From: Acidobacteriota bacterium | GTDB lineage: Bacteria > Acidobacteriota > Vicinamibacteria > Vicinamibacterales > UBA2999 | Assembly (NCBI GenBank): GCA_018000455.1 | Contig: JAGNJW010000038.1 | Span: forward strand, 1-37,366 | Direction of reading: 5' to 3' | Length of the DNA stretch: 37,366 bases | In this document: positions 23,075-33,342 of the stretch, piece by piece | Layout of the letters: every line of letters begins with the position of its first letter | Position numbering within the stretch: position 1 is the stretch's first letter | Notes under the pieces: model-generated | The model's database searches: none | Seen by the model: the letters and a program-made list of their open reading frames with translations, nothing else | What the model was told of the DNA's origin: nothing | Translations under genes and position numbers: made by a program

Positions 23075-24154
23075 TCAGACTCCGACGCCGATGGCCTCCC
23101 CGCGCAACTGCACCGCCCGGTGGAGAGCGGCGCGAATCGGGCCCATCAGCGTGTAGTGCGACGTCAGGTGCAGCAGGCGGTCGTCGGCATCGTCCTCGAC
23201 CTGTCCGGTCAGCGCCGCCCATCGTTCGTCGAACCACGTTTCGTTCACGCCGCCCCGCGCGCGTTTTTTCTCGAGCAGGGCGATCTGGCGATGGCGGTTG
23301 ACGATCTCGGGATGATGGTTCACGCCGAGCATGCGGGGTACGCCGTCGCTGGCGCCGCTGGCCACTTCCAGCATCGTGACGGCGTCGGTCGGCGCGCCAG
23401 AGGCATCGCAGTCGTGCGCCAACAGGCGGACGTCGGCCGGCACGGCGCCCGTCGGCACGAGGTCATAGAGGCGGTTGTCGAGTACGGGGAAATGGCTACC
23501 GTCGCGCAACTGGGCCGCGAAACGCGAGAACCACGGATGGGCCCGGCCGGCCGGCAGCAGCTCGTTGTAGCGCACACCCACGCTCTTGCCGCCGCGTTCC
23601 GGCCCCCGCAGCACGGCCTCGGCCACGCCCAGCCAGCGGCACATCAAGCCGAAGCTGTGGCACACGGCGATGAGCGAGGCCTGCGGATCGTTGCGGATGG
23701 CGTCGAAGAGCGCGAAGAGCGGCCCTTCCCATGCCGGATCTTCGACGATGCCCTGCGAGCCCTCGCGTCCGTCGTTCCGACGCGGGTCGAGATGGCCGGG
23801 GCCGCCCGTGCTCACGTACAGAGCATGGCGGCCGCTAGCGTGATCTGGCAGGTTCCGTCCGCGGCGCACGTCGTACGACAGCACGCGCACGTTGAGGCGC
23901 GCCGGCAGGAGCTCGGCGCGCATGTCGCACACCGCACTCTGGACGACGTCGACCAGCGCTTCGTGACCCAGGTTCGGCCAGCCGTGGTGCATGTCGAGCA
24001 GCGCCACATCCACCACCTGTGGATCGGCTGGAGGCAGGTCGCCAGGCTGTTCGACGCGCGCGAAGAGAAAGCCACCCACCGCAGCCCGGGTGGGGCAGTC
24101 GGTGAGGCACTCCTCGGTGCCCAGGCGGGCCCGATGCTCGCAGTCGAACACCAT
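23075..24154 (-). CDS. Class I glutamine-amidotransferase-like protein
   Basis: A 359-residue protein. It shows the fold markers of class I glutamine amidotransferases: STGGPGHL (115-122), the nucleophile elbow AVCHSFGLMCRWLG with C165, and H281-P-E283 in NHHPEI, together forming the Cys-His-Glu triad. The N-terminal 100 residues include DVALLDMHHGWPNLG and are less familiar. No synthetase domain is fused or adjacent, so whether it hydrolyses glutamine or another amide is unknown. Start ATG 24154. It lies 36 bases from the sugar-dehydrogenase stop on the same strand. Confidence 0.7.
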   Translation of the reverse strand: MVFDCEHRARLGTEECLTDCPTRAAVGGFLFARVEQPGDLPPADPQVVDVALLDMHHGWPNLGHEALVDVVQSAVCDMRAELLPARLNVRVLSYDVRRGRNLPDHASGRHALYVSTGGPGHLDPRRNDGREGSQGIVEDPAWEGPLFALFDAIRNDPQASLIAVCHSFGLMCRWLGVAEAVLRGPERGGKSVGVRYNELLPAGRAHPWFSRFAAQLRDGSHFPVLDNRLYDLVPTGAVPADVRLLAHDCDASGAPTDAVTMLEVASGASDGVPRMLGVNHHPEIVNRHRQIALLEKKRARGGVNETWFDERWAALTGQVEDDADDRLLHLTSHYTLMGPIRAALHRAVQLRGEAIGVGV

Positions 24155-24190
24155 CCCCCTATGTTACCCGCGCCAATGGCGCCGGCGGCC

Positions 24191-25471
24191 TTAGCGTCGC
24201 GCCGACGTCGATGTGCGCTCGACCGGCGCCAGGCGATATACGGGTGTGGCCTCGCCGTCGACGCCCCGCACGTTGGCGTCGATCATCACGTAGATGGAGC
24301 CGTCAGGCCCTTGCTGCACGTCGCGCATGCGGCCCATGCCCTGGATCAGAATCTCGTCGGCCACGACGCGGCGGCCGCTCAGCACCAAACGCGCCAGGCG
24401 CTGGCCACTCATGCCGCCCACCAGCATGTTGCCTTTCCAGCCGCTGAAGCGGTCGCCGGCATAGAAGATCATGCCGGAGACGCCGATCGACGGCACCCAC
24501 ACGTGGGCCGGCGGCGTGAAGCCGTCCTTGTGCGTGCCCTCGTGGATGGCGAGGCCCGTCGTGTAGTTCACACCGTAGCCGACCACCGGCCAGCCGTAGT
24601 TCATGCCCGGCACGATCATGTTCAGCTCGTCGCCGCCCTGCGGGCCGTGTTCGTTCTGCCAGAGATCGCCGGTGGCCGGATTGAAGGCCATGCCCTGCGC
24701 GTTACGATGGCCCAGCGTCCAGATCTCGGGCAGGGCGTGCGGCGTGCCCACGAACGGGTTGTCTTTGGGCACGCGGCCGTCGTCGTGCAGGCGCACGGTC
24801 TTGCCGTTGTGCGTCAGCAGATCCTGCGCGGGATGCCGGTTCAATTCGGGCACCGCCGGCCACTGCCGATCGCCGAGCGTGATGAAGAGATAGCCGTCTT
24901 TGTCGAAGGCGATGCGTCCGCCCCACATCGAGCTGCGGTTGGTGCCGTTGCCCGGCGCGTTGGCGACAAAGATCTCCTGCACGTTCGAGAGGCGATCGTT
25001 CTCGAAGCGTCCGCGTGCCACGGCCAGGTTGCCGTAGCCGTTGGGGCCCGGCTTCACGTAGCTCAGGTAGAGCAGCCGGTTGGTCGCAAACAGCGGATGC
25101 AGCACCACGTCGCGCAGCCCCGCTTGCTCGCGGCCATCTTGCGAGGTGGCGCCGTTGCCGAGAAAGAGCACGTCGGGCAAGCCGGCGACCGGCGCCGGCA
25201 GGAGCGTGCCCTGTCGCACGATGCGCAGCCGGCCCGGACGCTCGGTGATGAGCATGTCGCCCTCGGGCGTGAACGCCATCGAATGCGGATGCTGCAGCAT
25301 GGCGACGACCTCGAGCCGGAAGTCGTGCTGCGAGGTTCGGAAGACCTGGCCGGCGGTCGGCGTCTGGGCCGTCGGCGCGGTCGAGGTCGCGCCCAGAATC
25401 GCGAGGGTGGCGGTGAGCGCCAGGGCCGGATGTGAACGGCGGCGAGCCAGTCTCCGTGCAGTGTTGGGCAT
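24191..25471 (-). CDS. Exported PQQ-dependent sugar dehydrogenase (YliI/GDH-B-like)
   Basis: A 426-residue protein with an export signal about 1-36 (RRLARRR..., ending PTAQ). It has the soluble aldose-sugar-dehydrogenase blades of the GSDH family: HPHSMAFTPEGDMLITERPGRLR, LRDVVLHPLF, GGRIAFDKDGYLFITLGDR, LGHRNAQGMAFNPATGDLWQNEHGPQGGDELN and WVPSIGVSGMIFYAGD. These are the conserved PQQ/calcium propeller motifs. The enzyme oxidises sugars in the periplasm and needs PQQ; no pqq genes are in the window. The shorter start at 25471 is taken, directly before the signal peptide. Confidence 0.9.
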   Translation of the reverse strand: MPNTARRLARRRSHPALALTATLAILGATSTAPTAQTPTAGQVFRTSQHDFRLEVVAMLQHPHSMAFTPEGDMLITERPGRLRIVRQGTLLPAPVAGLPDVLFLGNGATSQDGREQAGLRDVVLHPLFATNRLLYLSYVKPGPNGYGNLAVARGRFENDRLSNVQEIFVANAPGNGTNRSSMWGGRIAFDKDGYLFITLGDRQWPAVPELNRHPAQDLLTHNGKTVRLHDDGRVPKDNPFVGTPHALPEIWTLGHRNAQGMAFNPATGDLWQNEHGPQGGDELNMIVPGMNYGWPVVGYGVNYTTGLAIHEGTHKDGFTPPAHVWVPSIGVSGMIFYAGDRFSGWKGNMLVGGMSGQRLARLVLSGRRVVADEILIQGMGRMRDVQQGPDGSIYVMIDANVRGVDGEATPVYRLAPVERTSTSARR

Positions 25472-25575
25472 GACGCCGCCAGAATAGGGGGTTCCGGCCG
25501 CCGGCGCAACGTGAGCCGGGGGGGCCGGCGGCATATCATCCGAGGTGACCCGGCGGCACCCGATGCCCGGGAGAT

Positions 25576-26538
25576 ATGAGACGGCGACTGGTCGCGGCGC
25601 TGCTGGTGTTCACCTGCGTGACGGGGGCACTCGCCTATGTAGAGGCAGCCCGGTGGCACCAACGGTTCATGCAGATGGAACTGCCGACGGTGACCTCGCC
25701 CGATCTCAGGAGCCTCTTCGTCGACGATGCACCGGTGTGGATCACGGTGGCCGCCGGCGGCGCCTACGCCCCGTGGGTGACCACCGCCGATGACATCCGC
25801 AGCAGCGTGCCGCTCTGGCACCGCATGCATCTGGCCGACTGGAACGCCGTGCCCGTGGCGCTGCGTGAGGCGGGGCTCGACCGGATGCTGGCGCACTACC
25901 GCGATCTCCTTGCCAATCCCGCGCAGTGGGACCGCATGGGGCCGTCCGACTGGGACGAAGTACCGCAGCCGATTCGCACGGTCGCGTTCCGGCAGATGGT
26001 GGCCTATTGGGCCGGCTTCTACCGCATCGGTCCGCGTCACGACCTGCCCTCCGCGCTCGTGGCCGACACGCTGGCCGCCATCGTGATGTCGGAGTCGTGG
26101 CTCGATCATCGTGCGCGCTTCGTCAACCGTGACGGCACCGTCGACATGGGTCTCGGTATGGCCTCGGAGTACGCGCGCACGCGCCTCCGCGAGCTCTATG
26201 ACACCGGCGTCGTCGACGCTGCGTTCACCGACGCCGACTATCTCAATCCGTGGCTGGCCACGAGATTCGCCGCGATCTGGCTGTCGCTGCTGCTCGACGA
26301 AGCCCGCAATGACCTGCCGCTGGCGGTGCGCGCCTACAACCGCGGCATCACCGATGCGCCCGACGCCAAGGGCGCGCACTACTTTGCGGCGGTGCAGCGG
26401 CGTCTGACGCGGTTCATTCAGAACCGCAACGCCCCGCCGGCCTGGAGCCATGTCTGGCGCCGGGCTCGCGAGATCGAACGCGCCGACTGGCCGTGGGTGC
26501 AGCACGGCGGCGTGCGCGTGGGCGGTGGTGGCGAGTGA
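25576..26538 (+). CDS. Membrane-anchored SLT-like lytic transglycosylase
   Basis: A 320-residue protein with one N-terminal hydrophobic helix (about 6-22). The C-terminal half resembles soluble lytic transglycosylases: the catalytic Glu is likely E173 in AIVMSESWLDHRA, followed by DMGLGMASEY (190-199), NPWLATRFAAIWLSLLLDE (224-242) and AYNRG (253-257). These are the family's ExS..., GxMQ- and AYNxG-type motifs in variant form. It would cleave the glycan strands of peptidoglycan in the periplasm. GGAGA directly precedes the ATG. Divergent from the sugar dehydrogenase. Confidence 0.7.
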   Translation: MRRRLVAALLVFTCVTGALAYVEAARWHQRFMQMELPTVTSPDLRSLFVDDAPVWITVAAGGAYAPWVTTADDIRSSVPLWHRMHLADWNAVPVALREAGLDRMLAHYRDLLANPAQWDRMGPSDWDEVPQPIRTVAFRQMVAYWAGFYRIGPRHDLPSALVADTLAAIVMSESWLDHRARFVNRDGTVDMGLGMASEYARTRLRELYDTGVVDAAFTDADYLNPWLATRFAAIWLSLLLDEARNDLPLAVRAYNRGITDAPDAKGAHYFAAVQRRLTRFIQNRNAPPAWSHVWRRAREIERADWPWVQHGGVRVGGGGE

Positions 26539-26641
26539 TGTTCGGGTGCAGCGGGCCGCTTCCGCACACCTAGGCCGCCATCATCAATCATGCCCGCTGC
26601 TCGCATTGGACAGATGAAAACAACGCTGCCAGACTAGGCGG

Positions 26642-27529
26642 ATGCAACCTGCCAGCACGACTGCCCTGCTGGCCGGGGTGGTCGACTACGCCGGTCTCTT
26701 CCCGCCGGCCGGGCTCGCGATGCCCAAGGCTGTCGCCGAGTACCTGGCGGCGCTCGCCGGCCCCGGCGCCTGGTTGCTCGGCCGCTTCGTCGTGCCGGCG
26801 GCGAGGCTCCACGAGTTGGCCGACGCGCTGGCGACGCTCCCGGCGCCGCGGCCGGAGTGGCGCCTCAGCGTCATCGTGCGACACGGCTCGGATGCCGACT
26901 GCGCCGCCGTCACCGACTTCAACAACGCGTTCTCACGCCATCACGCCCGCGTCGACACGGTCGAGTCGAAGCCCGGAGCGTTCGACGGGATCGACTGGCT
27001 GGTGGCGGAATTCGGCGTCGGCATCGACATCTACGTCGAGGTCGTGCCCGGCGCCGAGCAGGACCGCTGGCTCGAGCGCCTGGCGGCGCGCGGTCTGCGC
27101 GCCAAGATCCGCGCGGGCGGCGTCACGGCCGACGCCTTCCCGACGCCGCAGACGCTGGCCGAGTTCCTGGCCGCCACGGTGCGCCACAAGGTGGTGTTCA
27201 AGGCCACGGCCGGCCTGCACCACGCCGTGCGCGGCCGCTATCGCCTCACCTACGATCGTGGCGCACCTCGCGCGCTGATGTACGGTTACCTGAACGTGTT
27301 GCTGGCCACTGCGGCGCTCCAGGCCGGACGTCCGGTGGCCGCCGCCGTCGCCCTCCTCCAGCGGTCGGACGCTGCCACGCTCGTCATCGACGACGACGCC
27401 GTGCGCTGGGGCGACGATGTGTTTTCGCTGTCGATGTTGCGCGACACGCGAGCCCGCCACCTGGTGAGCTTCGGGTCGTGCTCGTTCACCGAGCCCGTCG
27501 ACGAGATCGACGCGCTCGTTTCCCGCTAG
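26642..27529 (+). CDS. Unknown protein, first gene of the tyrosine catabolism operon
   Basis: A 295-residue soluble protein I do not recognise by any domain. It begins MQPASTTALLAGVVDYAGLFPPAGLAMP and has no signal peptide. Conserved-looking parts are DWLVAEFGVGIDIYVEV, RGLRAKIRAGGVTADAFPTP (about 155-174), HKVVFKATAGLHHAVRGRY (about 182-200) and VSFGSCSFTEPVDEIDALV. The alternating strands with buried Lys/Arg (AKIR, VFKATAGLHH) suggest a TIM-barrel-like fold. The gene is 14 bases upstream of hpd on the same strand, so a role in 4-hydroxyphenylpyruvate or homogentisate breakdown is likely. The spot otherwise expected to hold maleylacetoacetate isomerase is unfilled in this operon. Confidence 0.7.
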   Translation: MQPASTTALLAGVVDYAGLFPPAGLAMPKAVAEYLAALAGPGAWLLGRFVVPAARLHELADALATLPAPRPEWRLSVIVRHGSDADCAAVTDFNNAFSRHHARVDTVESKPGAFDGIDWLVAEFGVGIDIYVEVVPGAEQDRWLERLAARGLRAKIRAGGVTADAFPTPQTLAEFLAATVRHKVVFKATAGLHHAVRGRYRLTYDRGAPRALMYGYLNVLLATAALQAGRPVAAAVALLQRSDAATLVIDDDAVRWGDDVFSLSMLRDTRARHLVSFGSCSFTEPVDEIDALVSR

Positions 27530-27543
27530 ACGGAGAGTGCTTG

Positions 27544-28652
<1,109 letters not shown>

Positions 28653-28653
<1 letters not shown>

Positions 28654-28982
28654 TGGCGTGGGTACGCGCCGCGGCCCGCGCCGATCTCGACGGGCGCGAG
28701 GTGCTGGGTGTGCGGTGCGGCAAGTGGCCAGTGGCGCTCTACGCGCTGGCCGACGGCATCTACGCGACGAGCAACCCGTGCCCGCACATGGGGGCGCTGC
28801 TCTCATACGGGTGCGTGGTGCAGGGCCACATCGAGTGCCCGATGCATCACGCCCTCTTCGACATCCGCACGGGCGCGTCCGATGGCAGCGTGACCGACCG
28901 TGCCTTGCAGACGTTTCCGGTGAAACTCGAGGCCGGCGACATCTTCGTGGATCTGCCGGGCGCCGAGGAGAACGTGAAATGA
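28653..28982 (+). CDS. Rieske [2Fe-2S] ferredoxin
   Basis: A 109-residue single Rieske domain. The cluster ligands are C43-P-H45 and, 16 residues later, C62-P-M-H65, the CxH...CxxH pattern of Rieske ferredoxins. The rest matches the NdhD/BphF-like small ferredoxins (LADGIYATSNPCPHMGALLSYG, EAGDIFVDLP). It would carry single electrons to a partner enzyme. It lies between hpd and hmgA with overlapping starts and stops on both sides. Neither neighbour is known to need a Rieske protein, so the partner is a puzzle. Confidence 0.93.
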
Positions 28983-30277
28983 AGGCTGGCTACATGTCTG
29001 GCTTCGGCAACGGCTTCGAGACCGAGGCCCTGCCGGGGGCCCTGCCCGTCGGGCGCAACTCGCCGCAGAAGTGCGCCTACGGCCTCTACGCTGAGCAGCT
29101 GAGCGGCTCGCCCTTCACGGCGCCGCGCGCTACCAACGAGCGCAGCTGGCTCTACCGCATCAGGCCGACGGTGGCTCACTTCGGCGACTTCCAGAAGGCC
29201 GACAGCGGGTGGTGGCGCACGGCGCCCTGCCACGAAGTGGACGTGCCGATCGCGCCCATGCGCTGGAGTCCGGTGCCGCTGCCCGAAACGCCCACATCGT
29301 TTGTCGAGGGCGTGCGCACGATCACCACCGCCGGCGATGCCGGTAGCCAGGCCGGGATGGGCGCCCACGTCTACCTCGTGACGCGCTCGATGGAGCACGA
29401 GTACTTCTACGACGCCGACGGAGAGCTGCTGTTCGTGCCGCAGGCGGGTGATCTGCGGCTGTGGACCGAGTTCGGCATCATCGACCTCGAGCCTGGCGAG
29501 GTGGCCGTCGTCCCGCGCGGCGTCAAGATTCGCGTCGAACTTCGCAACGGTCCGGCCCGCGGCTACCTGTGCGAGAACTACGGCGGTGCGTTCACTTTGC
29601 CTGACCGCGGCCCGATTGGCGCCAACTGCCTGGCCAATCCCCGCGACTTCCTCACGCCGGTGGCGGCCTACGAGGATCGGGACGTGACGTCGCAGATGTT
29701 CGTGAAATCCGGCGGCCTACTATGGACCGCCACACTCGATCACTCGCCGCTCGACGTCGTGGCGTGGCACGGCAACTACGCCCCCTACAAGTACGATCTG
29801 CGGCGCTACTCGCCGGTCGGGCCCGTGCTCTACGATCATGCCGACCCGTCGATCTTCACCGTGCTCACTTCGCCGTCTGAAACTCCTGGCACGGCCAATA
29901 TCGACTTCGTGATTTTCCCCGACCGCTGGCTGGTGGCCGAGAACACGTTCCGTCCGCCGTGGTACCACATGAACGTGATGAGCGAGTTCATGGGCCTGGT
30001 CTACGGTCAGTACGACGCCAAGCCGCAGGGTTTCGTGCCGGGCGGGTTCTCGCTGCACAACACGATGCTGCCGCACGGACCAGACGCCGACGCCTTCGAA
30101 GCCGCGAGCAACGTGCCACTGGCGCCGAAGAAGCTCGAGGGCACGATGGCCTTCATGTTCGAAACACGCTTCCCGCAGAAGGTCACGGCCTATGCGGCCG
30201 AGGCCGACGTGCGGCAGGATCAGTACGCCCGCTACGGACGTCAGCTCAAGAAGCACTTCGATCCGACGAAGCCCTGA
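28979..30277 (+). CDS. hmgA: Homogentisate 1,2-dioxygenase
   Basis: A 432-residue enzyme that opens homogentisate to maleylacetoacetate using Fe(II). The ligands H330, E336 (PPWYHMNVMSEFMGL) and H366 (LPHGPDADAF) have the 6 and 30 residue spacings of the human enzyme. The start reads MKAGYMSGFGNGFETEALPGALP, typical of the family. The ATG overlaps the TGA of the Rieske gene (ATGA). Length is normal and no damage is seen. Confidence 0.97.
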   Translation: MKAGYMSGFGNGFETEALPGALPVGRNSPQKCAYGLYAEQLSGSPFTAPRATNERSWLYRIRPTVAHFGDFQKADSGWWRTAPCHEVDVPIAPMRWSPVPLPETPTSFVEGVRTITTAGDAGSQAGMGAHVYLVTRSMEHEYFYDADGELLFVPQAGDLRLWTEFGIIDLEPGEVAVVPRGVKIRVELRNGPARGYLCENYGGAFTLPDRGPIGANCLANPRDFLTPVAAYEDRDVTSQMFVKSGGLLWTATLDHSPLDVVAWHGNYAPYKYDLRRYSPVGPVLYDHADPSIFTVLTSPSETPGTANIDFVIFPDRWLVAENTFRPPWYHMNVMSEFMGLVYGQYDAKPQGFVPGGFSLHNTMLPHGPDADAFEAASNVPLAPKKLEGTMAFMFETRFPQKVTAYAAEADVRQDQYARYGRQLKKHFDPTKP

Positions 30278-30312
30278 GGCGGCGACGCTCCGAGGAACGG
30301 AATCCTATCCCC

Positions 30313-31632
30313 ATGACGAGACTCGATCACACGCACGATCCCGCGCGCACGAGCTGGGTCGTCTCGGCCAACGGTCACGCCGACTTTCCGCTGCAGAACC
30401 TGCCGCTCGGCGTGTTCACGCCGCCGGCCGAAACGGCGCCGCGCGGCGGCGTCGCAATCGGCGACCAGGTGCTCGACCTGGCGGCGGCGCACCGCGCCGG
30501 CCTGCTGCACGGAGAGGCCGCGGCGGTGGCTGAGCTGGCGGCGCGGCCGCGGTTGAACGCTTATCTGGCGGCCGGGGCCGAGGCACGCCAGGCGCTGCGC
30601 GCCGGCCTGTTTGCGCTGCTGGCCGAGGGCGCGCCCGAGCGCGCGACTCTGGAGCCGCTTCTCTACCCCGCGCGGCAGTGCCGCGTGCACTTGCCGGCCG
30701 AGATCGGCGACTACACCGACTTCTATGCCGGCATCAACCACGCGCTGAACGTGGGGAAGCAGTTCCGCCCCGATCAGCCGCTGCTGCCCAACTACAAGTG
30801 GGTGCCCATCGGGTATCACGGTCGCAGCTCGTCGATCCGCCCGTCGGGCACCCCGGTGCACCGTCCACAGGGCCAGCGCAAGGGCCCGAACGACGCCGAG
30901 CCATCCGTTGGGCCGTCGCGCCGTCTCGACTACGAGCTCGAGCTCGGCATCTGGATCGGACCCGGGAACGAGCAGGGCACGACGATTCCCATCGCCGATG
31001 CCGGCAACCACATCGCCGGCTTCTGTCTGCTGAACGACTGGTCGGCGCGCGACATTCAGGGCTGGGAGTACCAGCCGCTCGGGCCCTTCCTCGCCAAGAG
31101 CTTCCTGACGTCGATTTCACCCTGGATCGTCGCGCCCGAGGCGCTCGCCCCCTTCCGTGTGCCGCAGATGGCGCGCCCGCCGGGCGATCCAGCACCGCTG
31201 TCCTACTTGTACGACGAGGCAGACCAGCACACGGGCGCCCTCGACATCGAACTCGAAGTGTTGCTGCTGACGCCGTGCCTGGTCGCACTGGGGCTGCCGC
31301 CGCAGCGGCTCTCGATTGGCAGCGCCCGGCACCTCTACTGGACGGTGGCGCAGCTGGTGACGCACCACGCCAGCAACGGCTGCAACCTCAGGCCGGGCGA
31401 TCTGTTCGGCTCGGGCACCATCTCGGCACCCGCTGCCGACGGCTTCGGCAGCCTGCTCGAGATCACCCAGGGCGGGAAGACGCCGATTGCGCTGGCCTCG
31501 GGTGCCACGCGCACCTTCCTCGAGGATGGCGACGAAGTGATCATCCTGGCTCGCGCCAGGCGCGACGGCGCCGCCACGATCGGCTTCGGTGAAGTGCGTG
31601 GCGTCGTGGTCGGATCCGCCGACGCGACTTAG
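30313..31632 (+). CDS. fahA: Fumarylacetoacetase
   Basis: A 439-residue enzyme that splits fumarylacetoacetate into fumarate and acetoacetate, the last step of tyrosine catabolism. Active-site residues are present: D136 (DYTDFY), H143 (GINHALNVG), E208 and E210 (DYELELG), and D242 (LNDWSARDIQGWEYQPLGPF). The spacing of these matches the mouse enzyme (D126, H133, E199, E201, D233). The N-terminal SH3-like domain is also complete. It starts 36 bases after the hmgA stop and closes the operon. Confidence 0.96.
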   Translation: MTRLDHTHDPARTSWVVSANGHADFPLQNLPLGVFTPPAETAPRGGVAIGDQVLDLAAAHRAGLLHGEAAAVAELAARPRLNAYLAAGAEARQALRAGLFALLAEGAPERATLEPLLYPARQCRVHLPAEIGDYTDFYAGINHALNVGKQFRPDQPLLPNYKWVPIGYHGRSSSIRPSGTPVHRPQGQRKGPNDAEPSVGPSRRLDYELELGIWIGPGNEQGTTIPIADAGNHIAGFCLLNDWSARDIQGWEYQPLGPFLAKSFLTSISPWIVAPEALAPFRVPQMARPPGDPAPLSYLYDEADQHTGALDIELEVLLLTPCLVALGLPPQRLSIGSARHLYWTVAQLVTHHASNGCNLRPGDLFGSGTISAPAADGFGSLLEITQGGKTPIALASGATRTFLEDGDEVIILARARRDGAATIGFGEVRGVVVGSADAT

Positions 31633-31757
31633 TCGGTCTCGCCATCGTCGCGGCGTTCGTGCTGTTGGCCGCCACCCGCATCACCGAGCCGTTCTTGGCG
31701 TATCACGCCTGGCTCGGCGTGCCCGCGTGGCGCGCGCTGGCCGAGCGAAACGGGTAG
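31629..31757 (+). other. Possible hydrophobic peptide or fragment in the gap after fahA
   Basis: In the 130-base gap between fahA and the convergent amidohydrolase, one frame reads LAIVAAFVLLAATRITEPFL, then AYHAWLGVPAWRALAERNG and a TAG at 31755-31757. An in-frame GTG at 31659 could start a 32-residue peptide, but no ribosome site is seen. It may be the remnant of a membrane-protein end. Nothing else is visible in the gap. Confidence 0.3.
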
Positions 31758-31762
31758 AGGGG

Positions 31763-33259
31763 TCAGCGCGGCCGCGGCAGGCGCGGAATCGTGATCGCGC
31801 CGGCCTTCTCGACGGCGGCCCAGACGCGCTTACCCACCTTGTCGGCCTCGGCGATGATCGCCGCTTCGTCCACGGTCGTGATCTTCCGATCGCGCATCAC
31901 GAACTGGCCGTCGATCATCACCGACTCGATATCGTTCGGCTGGCCGTTGTGAATCCAGGCCGACACGATACGTACGGCCGGTACGATGTGGATGCGCTGG
32001 GTGTCGAGCACGAGGAGGTCGGCCTTCTTGCCGACCTCGAGCGAGCCGATGGTCGATGTCTGCCGCACGGCGCGCGCGCTGCCGAGCGTGGCATCCGCCA
32101 GGATGTCCTCGGGTTGGGGCTGCACGCCGGGGAAGGCGTCGTCACGACGGATGCGCTCGGTGAGCAGTGCCACCCGCAGCACCTCGAATAGATCGGTCGT
32201 GTTGTTGTCGGTGCCCATGGCGATCGGCACCCCGGCGGCGCGCAAGGCCGGAATCGGCGGGATGACGCCGCGGTTGGCGGCCATGGCCGCCTGGTGCGAC
32301 ACGATCGTGCCGCTTTGCGCCAGCAGCGCGATGTCGGCGTCGTCGACGTAGCGGCAGTGGGCGGCGAAGAGCCGCGGCGACAGGAAATCGTGCCTCGCGA
32401 GGAAGCCCACCGGGCTCACGCCGTGGTGCTTGCGCACGTAGTCCACTTCCGCCCGGCTCTGCGAGAGGTGAATGGTATAGCCGAGATCGTGGGTCTCGGC
32501 GAAGGCCTTCACCGCACGCAGCAGCTCGGGCGACGAGTTCTCGGCAAGACCGGCGGCGGGGAAGACCGAGATGCGGCCGTTCTCCTTGCCGTGCCAGGCA
32601 CTGTGCAGGTCGGCGATCCGCTTGAGGCCCTCGTCGCGCATCGTCGGCGAGAAACGCGGCGCCTCGCCGCGGGCGAGAATCTCCGGCGACATGGGCGAAC
32701 CGCCTTCGCGGTCGGTGGCCGACTCGGCAAAGACCCAACGCAGGCCGGTTCTGGCCAGCGACGCGGCCGTGGCGGCGGTGCCGCCGACGTTCTCGACCAC
32801 GGTGGTGCTGCCGGTGCGAATGGCCTCGAGGGCGCCGACCACGGCCATGAGCGTGGCCTCCTCGCGTGACACGAGGCTCGTGGGCGAGACGGCCAGCTTG
32901 TAGCTGTTGGGAAAGCCGAAGTCTTCGTTGAACCCGCGTGCCAGCGTCTGCGCCAGATGGGCGTGGCAGTTGATGAGGCCGGGCAGCAGCGCCTTGCCGC
33001 GTCCGTTGTAGACCTCGGCCTGGGGGTAGGCCTTGAGGATGTCGGCGGTGGGTCCGATGGCCGCAATTCGATTGCCGACGACGGCGAGCGCCACGTCGTG
33101 CCGCACCTCGTCCACCGTCACGACGGTGGTGTTGGCGAAAACGGTGGCGCGTCCCGGCGCGGGCTGCGCGGTGGCGTCGTTGGGGTCGAGGAGCAGGGCG
33201 GCGGCGCTCGCGCCGGCGCCGGCGAGCAGTGCACGGCGGCTGAGGGTGGTGGCAGGCAT
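31763..33259 (-). CDS. Tat-exported metal-dependent amidohydrolase
   Basis: A 498-residue amidohydrolase. The N-terminus is a Tat-like signal (SRRALLAGAGASAAALLL, residues 7-24). Metal motifs: H99 and H101 in INCHAHL, then a His-rich region AHCRYVDD, THIHLS-like TIHLSQSRAE, and IAMGTDNNTTDLFE near the end (the Asp ligand). The layout is that of the TrzA/AtzA-like subgroup, which includes adenosine/guanine deaminases and chlorohydrolases. The substrate is unknown. It is convergent with fahA and has no operon partner. Confidence 0.87.
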   Translation of the reverse strand: MPATTLSRRALLAGAGASAAALLLDPNDATAQPAPGRATVFANTTVVTVDEVRHDVALAVVGNRIAAIGPTADILKAYPQAEVYNGRGKALLPGLINCHAHLAQTLARGFNEDFGFPNSYKLAVSPTSLVSREEATLMAVVGALEAIRTGSTTVVENVGGTAATAASLARTGLRWVFAESATDREGGSPMSPEILARGEAPRFSPTMRDEGLKRIADLHSAWHGKENGRISVFPAAGLAENSSPELLRAVKAFAETHDLGYTIHLSQSRAEVDYVRKHHGVSPVGFLARHDFLSPRLFAAHCRYVDDADIALLAQSGTIVSHQAAMAANRGVIPPIPALRAAGVPIAMGTDNNTTDLFEVLRVALLTERIRRDDAFPGVQPQPEDILADATLGSARAVRQTSTIGSLEVGKKADLLVLDTQRIHIVPAVRIVSAWIHNGQPNDIESVMIDGQFVMRDRKITTVDEAAIIAEADKVGKRVWAAVEKAGAITIPRLPRPR

Positions 33260-33342
33260 GGCGCAACGTAGCGTCGGGATGCAGGCAAGTCAAGGACGCC
33301 GTGGTTGACCCGCGCCGCGCGGTCACACACGATAGCAGCGTC

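Noticed and set aside
26857..27543. N-terminal extension of hpd by 229 codons
   Set aside because: The extension overlaps the unknown upstream gene in another frame and is Arg-rich; the family starts at ATG 27544.
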